From: Chelativorans intermedius
Lineage (GTDB): Bacteria; Pseudomonadota; Alphaproteobacteria; Rhizobiales; Rhizobiaceae
Assembly (NCBI RefSeq): GCF_025398255.1
Contig: NZ_JAODNW010000003.1
Coordinates: 186,001-250,000 of the forward strand
DNA: 64,000 nucleotides
Direction: 5' to 3'
Shown: positions 1-12,313 of the stretch, one piece after another
Numbering within the stretch: position 1 is the first letter of the stretch
Layout: the number at the start of each line of letters is the position of its first letter
Made by a program: the position numbers and the translations under genes
The notes under the pieces: model-generated
Seen by the model: only the letters and a program-made list of their open reading frames with translations
Told to the model about the DNA's origin: nothing
Database searches by the model: none

Positions 1-507
1 GGTGGATTCCCTGAAGAGAAGATAGGTCGAGGGGTTTTCGAGCAGGATTGGCCGGCCGATGGCCTCCTGCATCTGCTCGATGTGGCCTGCCACGCGGGCC
101 AGGGTGGCCGGCGTGTAGGGCAGGGGCAGAAGATCGTTGTAGTAGGTGGTTTCGTGGGTCGACCATGCCAGGTGTTCCGAAACCAGCGTCGGCTCGTATC
201 GCTCGACCAGCGCCTTGAAGCGGTTCAGGTGGTCCCTGTCGAGCGGCTGCGGGCCGCCGATGGACATGCACACCCCGTGCAGCGAAACTGGCCAGCGTTC
301 GCGGATGGCAGCGAGCGCGGCGTGCGGCGGGCCGCCGGCACCCATGTAGTTCTCCGCGTGAACCTCGAAGAAGCCGACGGGCGCGGGGTCGTCAAGGATG
401 GTTTCGATGTGCTGCGGCTTGAAGCTGGCGCCGGCGCGGCCGCCGATATCCAGCCGCGGAAAGCGGGAGCTTCCCGCCGATGGGCCGTGACGCATTTCGC
501 CTGTCAT
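1..507 (-). CDS. bufB: MNIO-family (DUF692) bufferin-modifying enzyme BufB, partial
   Basis: The first 169 codons are present; the gene runs off the left edge. DUF692 proteins are multinuclear non-heme iron-dependent oxidases with a TIM-barrel fold. In bufferin loci they act with a partner (BufC) to convert cysteines of the precursor into metal-binding heterocycles. Visible family blocks are LDIGGRAG near the N-terminus, [30 protein letters not shown] and LLENPSTYL, which carry the His/Glu/Asp metal-ligand pattern. The start is the ATG at 505-507, with a second in-frame ATG four codons later. It lies 83 bp downstream of bufA1 on the same strand. The identification rests on these motifs together with the neighbouring precursor gene. 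BufC should lie beyond the edge. Confidence 0.88.
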   Translation of the reverse strand, partial: MTGEMRHGPSAGSSRFPRLDIGGRAGASFKPQHIETILDDPAPVGFFEVHAENYMGAGGPPHAALAAIRERWPVSLHGVCMSIGGPQPLDRDHLNRFKALVERYEPTLVSEHLAWSTHETTYYNDLLPLPYTPATLARVAGHIEQMQEAIGRPILLENPSTYLLFREST

Positions 508-529
508 TGTCCGCTTCCCTCCGATTGAT

Positions 530-573
530 CCCGGCCCGCAGGCCGGGCTGGCGCGGCCCGTTTGCGCGGGCCG
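530..573 (-). promoter_or_regulatory. Two tandem hairpins in the bufA1-bufB gap
   Basis: A perfect 7-bp stem with a 4-nt loop (530-536 with 541-547) is followed by a second 7-bp stem with a 6-nt loop (554-560 with 567-573). Both lie in the 83-bp spacer. They could give the small precursor more mRNA than the downstream enzyme, by partial termination or 3' stabilisation of the bufA1 message. No T-tract follows, so simple intrinsic termination is unlikely. The function is inferred. Confidence 0.45.
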
Positions 574-590
574 GCGCCGCCGTTCGGCGC

Positions 591-893
591 TCAGGCCGGC
601 AGGTCGCGGTCGAGCGGCTCCAGCGAGCCGGTGCGACCGCCGGGCAGCTCCATCGTCTCGCAGGTGCCGGCATCCACCAGCTTCCAGGCATTGCCCTGAT
701 AGTCGAGGGTGGAGGTGCCCGCGCAGGTGGTGCCGGGGCCGGCGGCACAGTCGTTCTGGCCGGCCAGCGCCACGCCGTAGCACTTCACCTTCTCCTGCGC
801 CTGGGCGGCGGTCGCCAGCGCGCCGCTCGAAAGGGCAGCGGCCACGGAGCCGGCAATGTAGGCCGCGCTCAATGCGATGGTTTTCTTGGACAT
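591..893 (-). CDS. bufA1: BufA1-type bufferin precursor (DUF2282), exported copper-binding peptide
   Basis: The protein has 100 residues. The N-terminus ([20 protein letters not shown], running on to about residue 32) is a signal-type hydrophobic segment. The remaining domain carries four cysteines at positions 38, 49, 57 and 78 (KCYG, NDC, TTC, GTC), as expected for DUF2282/BufA1 precursors. In characterised relatives these cysteines are oxidised by the BufB/BufC enzymes to give a copper-binding periplasmic peptide that protects against copper. The adjacent downstream DUF692 gene supports the same role here. An AGGAG Shine-Dalgarno sits before the ATG at 891-893. The post-Cys78 tail is Pro/Gly/acidic. 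Copper as the metal is taken from the family, not shown by this sequence. Confidence 0.9.
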   Translation of the reverse strand: MSKKTIALSAAYIAGSVAAALSSGALATAAQAQEKVKCYGVALAGQNDCAAGPGTTCAGTSTLDYQGNAWKLVDAGTCETMELPGGRTGSLEPLDRDLPA

Positions 894-933
894 GGGTATT
901 CTCCTCTCGCCATTGAAAGATGCGAATGAACGT

Positions 934-953
934 CGCCGGAAGGCTGTCCGGCG
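934..953 (-). promoter_or_regulatory. Hairpin in the bufA1 5' region
   Basis: A perfect 7-bp inverted repeat (934-940 with 947-953, 6-nt loop) lies 41-60 nt upstream of the bufA1 start. It could be an operator or part of the mRNA leader. I find no convincing -35/-10 pair in the 148-bp gap. Confidence 0.3.
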
Positions 954-1006
954 CTTCCGTTTGTCGCAGAACGGGCGGTCACGTGGAAATCAACCGCGCG
1001 CGAGTG

Positions 1007-1030
1007 CGCCCTCACCATTCCGTGAGGGCG
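1007..1030 (-). terminator. Hairpin just after the ltaE stop
   Basis: A perfect 9-bp stem (1007-1015 with 1022-1030) with a 6-nt loop lies 12 nt past the threonine aldolase stop. No T-run follows on the minus strand. It may be a terminator that does not follow the classic form, or a 3' stabilising structure separating ltaE from bufA1. Confidence 0.5.
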
Positions 1031-1041
1031 ATGTGCGCGGC

Positions 1042-2091
1042 CTAGCCGAGCGCGGCGGCCAGCGCCGAAAGGTCTTCGCGCGTCGTGGCGAAGGAGGTGA
1101 CGAAGCGGTAGAGCCCTTCGCCGGCCCGTGCCGTCATGTCGCGCGGCACGGCCCAGGGGTGGAAGAAGATTCCTCGCTCGCGCAGCGCGGCGGCCGTCTG
1201 CTCGCCCATCAGCGCGAAGACCTCGTTGGTCTGCGGCTGCCAGGCCAGGCGCGTGGCTGCCGCCCGGTCGAGAATGTCGGCCAGTTGCGCCGCCATGGCG
1301 TTGGCGTGGCGGGCATTGGCAAGCCAGAGATCGTCGCGGAAATAGCCCTCGAACTGGGCCGCGATGAAGCGCGACTTGGAGAAGAGATGGGCGGCGCGCT
1401 TGCGCAGGAAGGGCATGTCGCGAGCCTTTGCCGGGTCCATGACGACGATGGCCTCCGCGCACCAGCAGCCATTCTTGGTGGCGCCGAAGGAAACGATGTC
1501 GACGCCGCTGCGCCATGTCATCTGCGCCGGCGTCGTTTCGAGCGCCACCAGCGCATTGGCAAAGCGCGCGCCGTCCATGTGCAGGGGTATGCCGTGGGCA
1601 CGGCAGATCCCGGCGATGGCGGCAATCGCGTCGAGCGAATAGACGGTGCCGATCTCCGTGGCCTGGGTCAGCGACACGGCCATGGGCTGGCCGGCATGCA
1701 CGAAGGCGGCCGGAAACTGCGCGATGGCGCGTTCGAGCGCCGGTCCGTCGATGCGGCCCCGCGCGCCGGCCACGCCGTGGGTCCTCGCCCCGCCGGTCAG
1801 ATATTCCGGCGCCCCGCCCTCATCCTCCACCATATGCGCGTGCTCATGGCAGAAGACCACACCGCCCGGCCGGTTGACGAGCGCCATGGAAAGGGCGTTG
1901 GCGGCGGTGCCCGTGGCGACGAAGAAGACCGCCACCTCGCGCTCGAAGATCTCGCAGAAGCGCTCCTCCACCTTGCGGTCGAGGTCGCTCAGCCCATAGG
2001 CGGCGGCAAAGCCCGGCGCGTTCTCGGCCAGGGCCTGCGTGATCGCGGGATGGGCGCCGGCCCAGTTGTCGGAGGCGAAATTGATCGGCAT
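1042..2091 (-). CDS. ltaE: Low-specificity L-threonine aldolase
   Basis: A 349-residue PLP enzyme of the beta-eliminating lyase family that cleaves L-threonine/L-allo-threonine to glycine and acetaldehyde. The PLP lysine sits in SFGATKNG. Other family blocks are FVATGTAANALSMA, CHEHAHMVEDEGGAPEYLTG and LHMDGARFANAL (aspartate that contacts the cofactor). I chose the ATG at 2089-2091, which gives the usual N-terminus MPINFASDNWAG with an AGAGG ribosome site. A frame open 17 codons further upstream is not needed. It is transcribed away from gltB and is probably a single-gene unit, with a hairpin directly after its stop. Confidence 0.93.
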   Translation of the reverse strand: MPINFASDNWAGAHPAITQALAENAPGFAAAYGLSDLDRKVEERFCEIFEREVAVFFVATGTAANALSMALVNRPGGVVFCHEHAHMVEDEGGAPEYLTGGARTHGVAGARGRIDGPALERAIAQFPAAFVHAGQPMAVSLTQATEIGTVYSLDAIAAIAGICRAHGIPLHMDGARFANALVALETTPAQMTWRSGVDIVSFGATKNGCWCAEAIVVMDPAKARDMPFLRKRAAHLFSKSRFIAAQFEGYFRDDLWLANARHANAMAAQLADILDRAAATRLAWQPQTNEVFALMGEQTAAALRERGIFFHPWAVPRDMTARAGEGLYRFVTSFATTREDLSALAAALG

Positions 2092-2291
2092 TGCGGTCCT
2101 CTCAGGCTGCGGCGAGCACAGTGGCTTCTTGCCCGCCGGCATTTCAAGACTTGAGTGCGGGCGGCGGCCAGCGTTCTGTGGATCGTCCCGAACTTGCCGG
2201 AAAGGCGCGAATGCCGCAACTTTGTTGCTCAGCCCCTGCGGTTTTTTTGCATTTTCGTCTTGTACGACGCGCCATTTTCTGGCATGTGAGG

Positions 2292-2318
2292 AAATAGGAC
2301 AGGATTGCTGTCTTATTT
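2292..2318. promoter_or_regulatory. 11-bp palindrome upstream of gltB (candidate operator)
   Basis: Arms 2292-2302 and 2308-2318 (AAATAGGACAG and CTGTCTTATTT, one G-T pair) flank a 5-nt loop. It lies about 28 bp upstream of the TATAAT box, where a repressor or activator could act on gltB or ltaE. The left arm includes AATAGGACAG, which recurs exactly in the hairpin upstream of the marR gene (45803-45812). Confidence 0.45.
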
Positions 2319-2323
2319 ATCCG

Positions 2324-2351
2324 CTGTCCACCGGTCGGTTTGCGCTATAAT
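2324..2351 (+). promoter_or_regulatory. Possible gltB promoter with TATAAT -10
   Basis: A consensus TATAAT is at 2346-2351. The best upstream hexamer is CTGTCC (2324-2329, 16-bp spacer), a weak -35. If used, it would give a leader of about 215 nt before gltB. The call rests mainly on the -10 box. Confidence 0.35.
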
Positions 2352-2573
2352 GAACGGCGCCGGGCCGGACACCGGGAGGATATGCGGACGTGGCGGGCGA
2401 GGGCCGGCAAGGCCCGAAGCGACGTCACGCGAGGGAACGCATCGCGACGCAAATGCGTTCCTCCGGCTTTTCGCAAGATATGCCGAGCGACCGACCGGGA
2501 CGCGCCGCCAGAGGAAGGGCCGCCCGAAACAGACCCGACGCCCCGCAGGGGGCCGAACGCGGAGGAAGAGACG

Positions 2574-7301
<4,728 letters not shown>

Positions 7302-7352
7302 GGTTGAAAACTGGCTGCACGCCTGAGCGGCCGTCAGGAACAAGGGATGAGC

Positions 7353-8807
7353 ATGGGCAAGGTTACAGGCTTTCTGGAGATCGACCGGCAGGAGAACAAG
7401 TACCAGCCGGCCTCCGACCGCATTCGGCATTTTCGCGAGTTCACGCTGCCGATGTCGGACAAGGAGGTCGAGAAGCAGGCCGCGCGGTGCATGGATTGTG
7501 GCATTCCCTTCTGCCATGGGCCGATGGGCTGTCCCGTGCACAACCAGATCCCCGACTGGAACGATCTCGTCTATCGCGGCGACTGGGAGACGGCGATCCG
7601 CAATCTCCACTCCACCAACAATTTCCCGGAGTGGACGGGTCGCATCTGCCCCGCGCCGTGCGAGGAGGCGTGCACGCTGAACCTGGAGGATGTGCCCGTT
7701 GCCATCAAGACGGTCGAGCAGGCGATTGCCGACAAGGCCTACGAGCTCGGCTATATCCGCCCGCAGCCGCCGGAGAGGAAGACCGGAAAGCGCGTGGCCA
7801 TCATCGGCTCTGGGCCGGCCGGGATGGCCGCGGCCCAGCAGCTCGGCCGCGCCGGGCACGAGGTGCACGTCTATGAGCGCGAGAGCCGCCCCGGCGGGCT
7901 GATGCGCTATGGCATCCCCGATTTCAAGATCGAGAAGCACTATGTCGACCGCCGCGTCGAGCAGATGCAGGGCGAGGGCGTCACCTTCTTCTGCGGCGTC
8001 AATGTGGGCGTCGACAAGCCGGTTGCGGAGCTTCTTTCCGAATATGACGCCGTGCTTTATTGCGGCGGCTCGGAAAAGCCCCGCCCGGCCGGCATTCCTG
8101 GCGTGGAGCTTGCCGGTGTCCACGACGCCATGCCCTATCTCGTGCAGCAGAACCGGCGGATCGGCGGCGAGGACATTCAGTCCGTCGCCTGGCCCTCCGA
8201 GCCCATTCTCGCCGGCGGCAAGCATGTCGTGGTTGTGGGCGGCGGCGACACGGCCTCGGACTGCATCGGCACCGCCTTCCGCCAGGGTGCGGTGCGCGTG
8301 ACCCAGCTCGACATCCGGCCGAAGCCGCCGGAGAAGGAGGACAAGCTTACCGTCTGGCCCTATTGGGCCACCAAGATGCGCACCTCCTCCTCGCAGGCCG
8401 AGGGTGCGGAGCGCGAGTTCCAGGTGGCCACGCTGGCCTTCATCGGCGAGGAGGGGCAGCTTACCGGCGTGAAGTGCTGCCAGGTGGACGAGAAGCGCCA
8501 GCCCATCGCGGGCACGGAGTTCGTCATCAAGGCCGATCTGGCCTTCATCGCCATCGGCTTTGCCGGCCAGTTGGAGACGGGGCTGCTGTCCGAACTCGGC
8601 GACCGGCTGGCGATCAGCGTCGACCGGCGCAACTCCACCAACATCGTGGCCAATGACAGGGACTACCGCACCAGCATCGACCGGCTGTTTGCAGCCGGCG
8701 ATGCGCGTCGCGGCCAGTCGCTGGTGGTCTGGGCCATTCGCGAGGGCCGTCAGGCGGCGCGCGCCATCGACGAGTTCCTGATGGGAACGTCCCTCCTGCC
8801 GCGCTGA
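7353..8807 (+). CDS. gltD: Glutamate synthase (NADPH) small subunit
   Basis: A 484-residue flavoprotein that passes electrons from NADPH through FAD and 4Fe-4S clusters to GltB. The N-terminal cysteine groups (CMDCGIPFCH, GCPVHN, CPAPCEEAC) bind the clusters. The FAD Rossmann motif is IIGSGPAGMAAA and the NADPH motif VVVGGGDTASDC. Two in-frame ATGs lie at 7347 and 7353. The second gives the usual MGKVTGFLEIDRQ start and stands six nt after AAGGG, so I prefer it. Its stop codon forms part of the palindrome shared with the converging downstream gene. Confidence 0.96.
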   Translation: MGKVTGFLEIDRQENKYQPASDRIRHFREFTLPMSDKEVEKQAARCMDCGIPFCHGPMGCPVHNQIPDWNDLVYRGDWETAIRNLHSTNNFPEWTGRICPAPCEEACTLNLEDVPVAIKTVEQAIADKAYELGYIRPQPPERKTGKRVAIIGSGPAGMAAAQQLGRAGHEVHVYERESRPGGLMRYGIPDFKIEKHYVDRRVEQMQGEGVTFFCGVNVGVDKPVAELLSEYDAVLYCGGSEKPRPAGIPGVELAGVHDAMPYLVQQNRRIGGEDIQSVAWPSEPILAGGKHVVVVGGGDTASDCIGTAFRQGAVRVTQLDIRPKPPEKEDKLTVWPYWATKMRTSSSQAEGAEREFQVATLAFIGEEGQLTGVKCCQVDEKRQPIAGTEFVIKADLAFIAIGFAGQLETGLLSELGDRLAISVDRRNSTNIVANDRDYRTSIDRLFAAGDARRGQSLVVWAIREGRQAARAIDEFLMGTSLLPR

Positions 8808-8824
8808 GGGCAGCTCCTCAGCGC
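8801..8824. terminator. Bidirectional hairpin containing both stop codons
   Basis: A perfect 9-bp inverted repeat (8801-8809 with 8816-8824) with a 6-nt loop. The gltD TGA (8805-8807) and the stop of the opposing gene (8818-8820) both lie in the arms. It is a natural end point for both converging transcripts, though there is no T-run on either side. Confidence 0.55.
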
Positions 8825-9993
8825 GGTCCCACGTCGTCTTGCAGCAGGAAGTCGTCGGCCCGGCCGGGCTTCGGCGCTTCGGGTTGCGGGCGTTCGGCGC
8901 TCTCCCCCGGCGGCAGAGCGCCCAGAAGGGCCGCGCCCCCGTCAAGTTCGGGGCCGGCCAGGGAGACGGGATGCGTGCGGCTTCGGTCGGCCGGCTCCTG
9001 CGGGGCAAGCCCCGGCGCCGTCAGGCTGTCCGGGTCCAGCCGCTCGATGCCCGGCTCCACCGCCGCGCCCAGAAGCTTGGCCAGCGGCTTCTCCACATAG
9101 AAAGCGATCTTGCGCTTGGCCGGCCGCGTCAGGTTGATGCCGTCGCTGCCGCGCAGGCGCACCGGCTGGCCGTTCATGTCCGGCCCGGTGAAGACGAAGG
9201 CCCCGTTCTCGTCCACGAAGCCTTCCCAGATATCGACGAAGGTGCCGCCCACCGCCTCCGCCGCCCGGCTGTGGATGTCGTTGAAGGCCAGCATGTCGGA
9301 GGACATGGAGGAGGACTTGAAGGGCGGCAGGCCCGTCCACACCAGCGGCAGCCCCTCCTCCCCGATCGTCTCGGCAAAGGCGTTCACGCGGCGCGTGTAT
9401 TCCTCCACCCACGGGCCGCTCTGCGGGCTCTCGCGCCGACCGGCGACGACGAGCGGCTGGCGGTCGTTCGAGCCGATCATGACGACCACCACATCCGGCT
9501 CCACCTCTTCGAGAATGGGGCCGATGGCGGCGTTCCAGTGGTAGAAGTCGTCGCGCACGAAACCGGAGGAGCCGTTGGTGCGGTCGACGATGCGCACCCC
9601 CGGCGCGTCCGCATAGGCCGCCATCAGCCCCTCGGCCAGTCCGGCGGCCAGGAAATCGCCGACCACCAGCACGACGCGCGCATTGTCCAGCTTCTCCACC
9701 GTCGGGGCAGGCGGCGGCGCCGGGGCGGCTGCGGCCGGCGGCGCGCGGCGCGCGGCCGGGGCCTGCGGCGGCCGGCCGGGGGCTGCCCGCTGCGGCTGGC
9801 GCGCCGGCGGCAGCGCCTCACGCGGCGGCGGGCCGCCGAACAGCATGTCGAACAGCCCGCGCCTGCGGATAAGCTCCTGGGCAGACGCGCTGTCGCAGAA
9901 GGAGGGCAGCGCGGTCACAAGCAGCGCCATCGCCAGAACGGCGAGCGCCGGCCGCCAACCGGGGCGGGTCTGTCGGCGCTGGGTCCTGGCCAT
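8818..9993 (-). CDS. DUF459-type SGNH-fold protein, probably exported, apparently lacking catalytic residues
   Basis: 391 residues. A basic N-terminus and hydrophobic helix (about 14-30) suggest a signal or anchor. A Pro/Ala/Arg-rich linker (about 55-98) follows, then an SGNH-hydrolase-like domain. Block I reads VVGDFLAAGLAEG, so the usual nucleophile serine position is Phe114. Block III is intact (MIGSNDRQ). Block V reads SDGINLT, with Asn287 where the catalytic histidine normally sits. This suggests a non-catalytic or altered enzyme acting on envelope glycans, or a scaffold. AAGGAAG precedes the start. The next gene on this strand, an MltB-like transglycosylase ending 15 bp before its start, hints at a wall-related operon. 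Confidence 0.75.
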   Translation of the reverse strand: MARTQRRQTRPGWRPALAVLAMALLVTALPSFCDSASAQELIRRRGLFDMLFGGPPPREALPPARQPQRAAPGRPPQAPAARRAPPAAAAPAPPPAPTVEKLDNARVVLVVGDFLAAGLAEGLMAAYADAPGVRIVDRTNGSSGFVRDDFYHWNAAIGPILEEVEPDVVVVMIGSNDRQPLVVAGRRESPQSGPWVEEYTRRVNAFAETIGEEGLPLVWTGLPPFKSSSMSSDMLAFNDIHSRAAEAVGGTFVDIWEGFVDENGAFVFTGPDMNGQPVRLRGSDGINLTRPAKRKIAFYVEKPLAKLLGAAVEPGIERLDPDSLTAPGLAPQEPADRSRTHPVSLAGPELDGGAALLGALPPGESAERPQPEAPKPGRADDFLLQDDVGPR

Positions 9994-10008
9994 GGCGTGC
10001 TTCCTTCC

Positions 10009-11220
10009 CTATTGCCCTCTCAGCTTGCGCAGCACTTCCTTGCTCGGGTGGCCGGTGGGCGCCAACCCCATGCGCTCCTGAAACGCCTTGATGGCGCTGC
10101 GCGAGCCGGACCCGATCTTGCCGTCGATCGGCCCGCTGTAGTAGCCGAGCGCGCCAAGACGCTTCTGCAGCTCCTCCGTCTCTTCATAGGACAGGCGCTC
10201 GAAGGGCCGGTTCCAGTCGCGCACGAGCCCGCCATAGCCGGCGATCTCGTCGGCCAGCAGGCCGACGGCCAGCGCATATTTGTCGGCATTGTTGTAGCGC
10301 TTGAGCACGAAGAAGTTCTTCACCACCAGGAAGGCCGGCCCGGCGCGGCCGTCGGGCACCTTCAGCTCCGCGCTGTCGGAAGGGCGCGGAAAGGGCTTGC
10401 CGTTGGCGCGTACCACGCCGATCGAGGCCCAGCGCGAAAGCGGCATGGTGCCGGCGGGAAACTTGCGTCCCCCCGGCAGCACCACCTCGTATCCCCAGGT
10501 CTCGCCCGTGCGCCAGCCGTTCTTTTGCAGCAGGTTGGCGGCGGTGGCCAGCGCGTCGGGCACCGAATTCCAGATGTCGCGCCGCCCGTCGCCGTCCATG
10601 TCCACCGCATAGGCGAGATAGCTCGTGGGAATGAACTGGGTGTGTCCCATGGCGCCCGCCCATGAGCTGGTGAGCTGTTCGGCGGAGATGTCGCCGTTCT
10701 CGACGATCCTGAGCGCGGCCAGTAGCTGGGTGCGGGCGAACTTCGCGCGCCGCTGGTCGGCATAGGCCAGCGTTGCCAGCGAGCGGGGCAGGCTGCGCAT
10801 GATGCGGTCGTTCTTCAACGCCTCGCCATAGTTGGATTCGATCGACCAGATGGCGAGCAGGATGTGGCGATCGACGCCGAACCGCCTTTCGATGCGGTCG
10901 AGCCAGGGTTTCCACTGGCGGGCGAGCTGCCGGCCCCTGCGGATGGCGTCCTCCTGCACCCGGTTATCGAAATATTCCCACGGCTCGGCGCGGAACTCGG
11001 GCTGGTAGCGGGCCTTCTCCAGCACCTCCGGGTCGGGCGCGGCAACGCCCCGAAAAATCCGGTCATAGGTGGCGCCGGAAATGCCGTTCTGGACGGCCAC
11101 ATTGCGGAAATCGGCGATCCAGCGCTGGAAACCCGCATCGGCACGCGCTGGCAGGCCAGCCAGCAGGACAAGGCCAGCAGCGGCGAGAAGCATGGCCGTC
11201 GTGGCTCTTTTCGCAAACAT
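10009..11220 (-). CDS. MltB-like lytic murein transglycosylase with peptidoglycan-binding tail
   Basis: 403 residues. It has a signal peptide (MFAKRATTAMLLAAAGLVLL and on to ADA), an SLT_2/MltB catalytic domain (about 30-325) and a C-terminal PG_binding_1 repeat (KRLGALGYYSGPIDGKIGSG). The catalytic glutamate is in LAIWSIESNYGE. AGAMGHTQFIPTSY is a family block. It would cleave glycan strands in the periplasm to 1,6-anhydromuropeptides. The start at 11220 is chosen because GGAGG lies five nt upstream. Two earlier in-frame codons lack such a site. It is first in a two-gene minus-strand unit and divergent from galU. Confidence 0.92.
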   Translation of the reverse strand: MFAKRATTAMLLAAAGLVLLAGLPARADAGFQRWIADFRNVAVQNGISGATYDRIFRGVAAPDPEVLEKARYQPEFRAEPWEYFDNRVQEDAIRRGRQLARQWKPWLDRIERRFGVDRHILLAIWSIESNYGEALKNDRIMRSLPRSLATLAYADQRRAKFARTQLLAALRIVENGDISAEQLTSSWAGAMGHTQFIPTSYLAYAVDMDGDGRRDIWNSVPDALATAANLLQKNGWRTGETWGYEVVLPGGRKFPAGTMPLSRWASIGVVRANGKPFPRPSDSAELKVPDGRAGPAFLVVKNFFVLKRYNNADKYALAVGLLADEIAGYGGLVRDWNRPFERLSYEETEELQKRLGALGYYSGPIDGKIGSGSRSAIKAFQERMGLAPTGHPSKEVLRKLRGQ

Positions 11221-11260
11221 TCCAACCTCCATCGGAACAACCAAGCGGTCTTATCGCCGA

Positions 11261-11290
11261 TTGCGGTTAGGAAAGAGTTTACCATATATA
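11261..11290 (+). promoter_or_regulatory. Possible sigma-70 promoter for galU
   Basis: TTGCGG (11261-11266), an 18-bp spacer and TATATA (11285-11290) lie about 120 bp before galU. The AT-rich -10 stands out from the GC-rich surroundings. Unverified. Confidence 0.4.
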
Positions 11291-11408
11291 ACCGGGCCAA
11301 GGCCGGGCAGGGCCCGCACCTGCGGCATTTACGCTAAAGGAAGGGCCGGCCTTGCCCAAGCATCCTGCGATGCGTTCAAGGCAGCAAGATGTCGAGGGGA
11401 TTTGCCGC

Positions 11409-12284
11409 ATGAAGAAAATCCGTAAAGCCGTCTTTCCCGTCGCCGGTCTGGGCACCCGCTTTCTGCCTGCCACCAAGGCGGTGCCGAAGGAAATGCTCAC
11501 CGTGGTGGACAGGCCCGTCATCCAGTATGTGGTGGAGGAGGCGCGCGAGGCCGGCATCGAGCATTTCATCTTCGTGACGGGGCGGGGAAAGACCGCCATC
11601 GAAGACCATTTCGACATCCAGGTGGAACTCTACGAAACGCTCTCGAAGCGCGGCAAGACGGATGTTCTGGAGGCGCTGCGGGCCATTGAGCCGCGGGCCG
11701 GCACCTTCAGCTACACCCGCCAGCAGGAGCCGCTGGGTCTTGGCCACGCGGTGTGGTGCGCGCGCGAGCTGGTGGGGGGAGAGCCCTTCGCGCTGCTGCT
11801 TCCCGACATGATCATGCAGTCGAGCCCCGGCTGCCTGAAGCAGATGGTGGAGCTTTACGCCAGGACCGGCGGCAACGTGGTGTCCGTGGAGGAATGCGAC
11901 CCCGCCCAGACCCACAAATACGGCATCGTCGGGCGCGGCAAGGAGGCCCACACGGGTTTCGAGATCACCGCCATGGTGGAAAAGCCGAAGCCGGAGGACG
12001 CCCCCTCCAACTTCTTCATCTCCGGCCGCTACATCCTGCAGCCGGAGATCTTCACCCTTCTGGAAACACAGGAAAAGGGCGCGGGCGGCGAGATCCAGAT
12101 CACCGACGCCATGCTGCGCCTGCATGCCGAGCAGCCCTTCTACGCGCATGTCTATCGCGGGCTCACCTTCGATTGCGGCACGCCGGAAGGCTTCGTCGAG
12201 GCCAATCTGGCTTTCGCCCTGCAGGACGAGCAGATGCGTCCGCGCCTTCGCAGCCTGATGGAGAGGCTGGCGCGCGGGGCCTAG
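11409..12284 (+). CDS. galU: UTP-glucose-1-phosphate uridylyltransferase
   Basis: A 291-residue nucleotidyltransferase that makes UDP-glucose for exopolysaccharide, glycolipid and LPS synthesis. The N-terminal signature is [39 protein letters not shown] is a substrate-binding block and [17 protein letters not shown] the C-terminal one. The start [13 protein letters not shown] at 11409 has GAGGGGA eight nt upstream. Nineteen extra in-frame codons upstream look non-coding. It converges with the outer-membrane gene at 12314. Confidence 0.96.
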   Translation: MKKIRKAVFPVAGLGTRFLPATKAVPKEMLTVVDRPVIQYVVEEAREAGIEHFIFVTGRGKTAIEDHFDIQVELYETLSKRGKTDVLEALRAIEPRAGTFSYTRQQEPLGLGHAVWCARELVGGEPFALLLPDMIMQSSPGCLKQMVELYARTGGNVVSVEECDPAQTHKYGIVGRGKEAHTGFEITAMVEKPKPEDAPSNFFISGRYILQPEIFTLLETQEKGAGGEIQITDAMLRLHAEQPFYAHVYRGLTFDCGTPEGFVEANLAFALQDEQMRPRLRSLMERLARGA

Positions 12285-12313
12285 GCGGCTGTCTGCGGCC
12301 TTGGCGGCCGGGC

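Larger units (their letters stand above)
2092..2573. other. Divergent intergenic region between ltaE and gltB
   Basis: 482 bp without a credible gene. It holds a near-perfect AT-rich palindrome (2292-2318), a TATAAT box (2346-2351) and an approximately 215-nt GC-rich stretch that would be the gltB 5' leader. The gltB reading frame stays open for 78 codons upstream of the chosen start, but that stretch does not resemble GltB proteins. Confidence 0.6.

Noticed and set aside
2340-2573. 78-codon in-frame upstream extension of gltB
   Set aside because: It starts within the promoter region, lacks similarity to GltB N-termini, and a strong ribosome site marks the start at 2574.
8839-10665. 608-codon plus-strand frame opposite the DUF459 and MltB-like genes
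   Set aside because: Antisense of two convincing genes; no conserved motif and no ribosome site.
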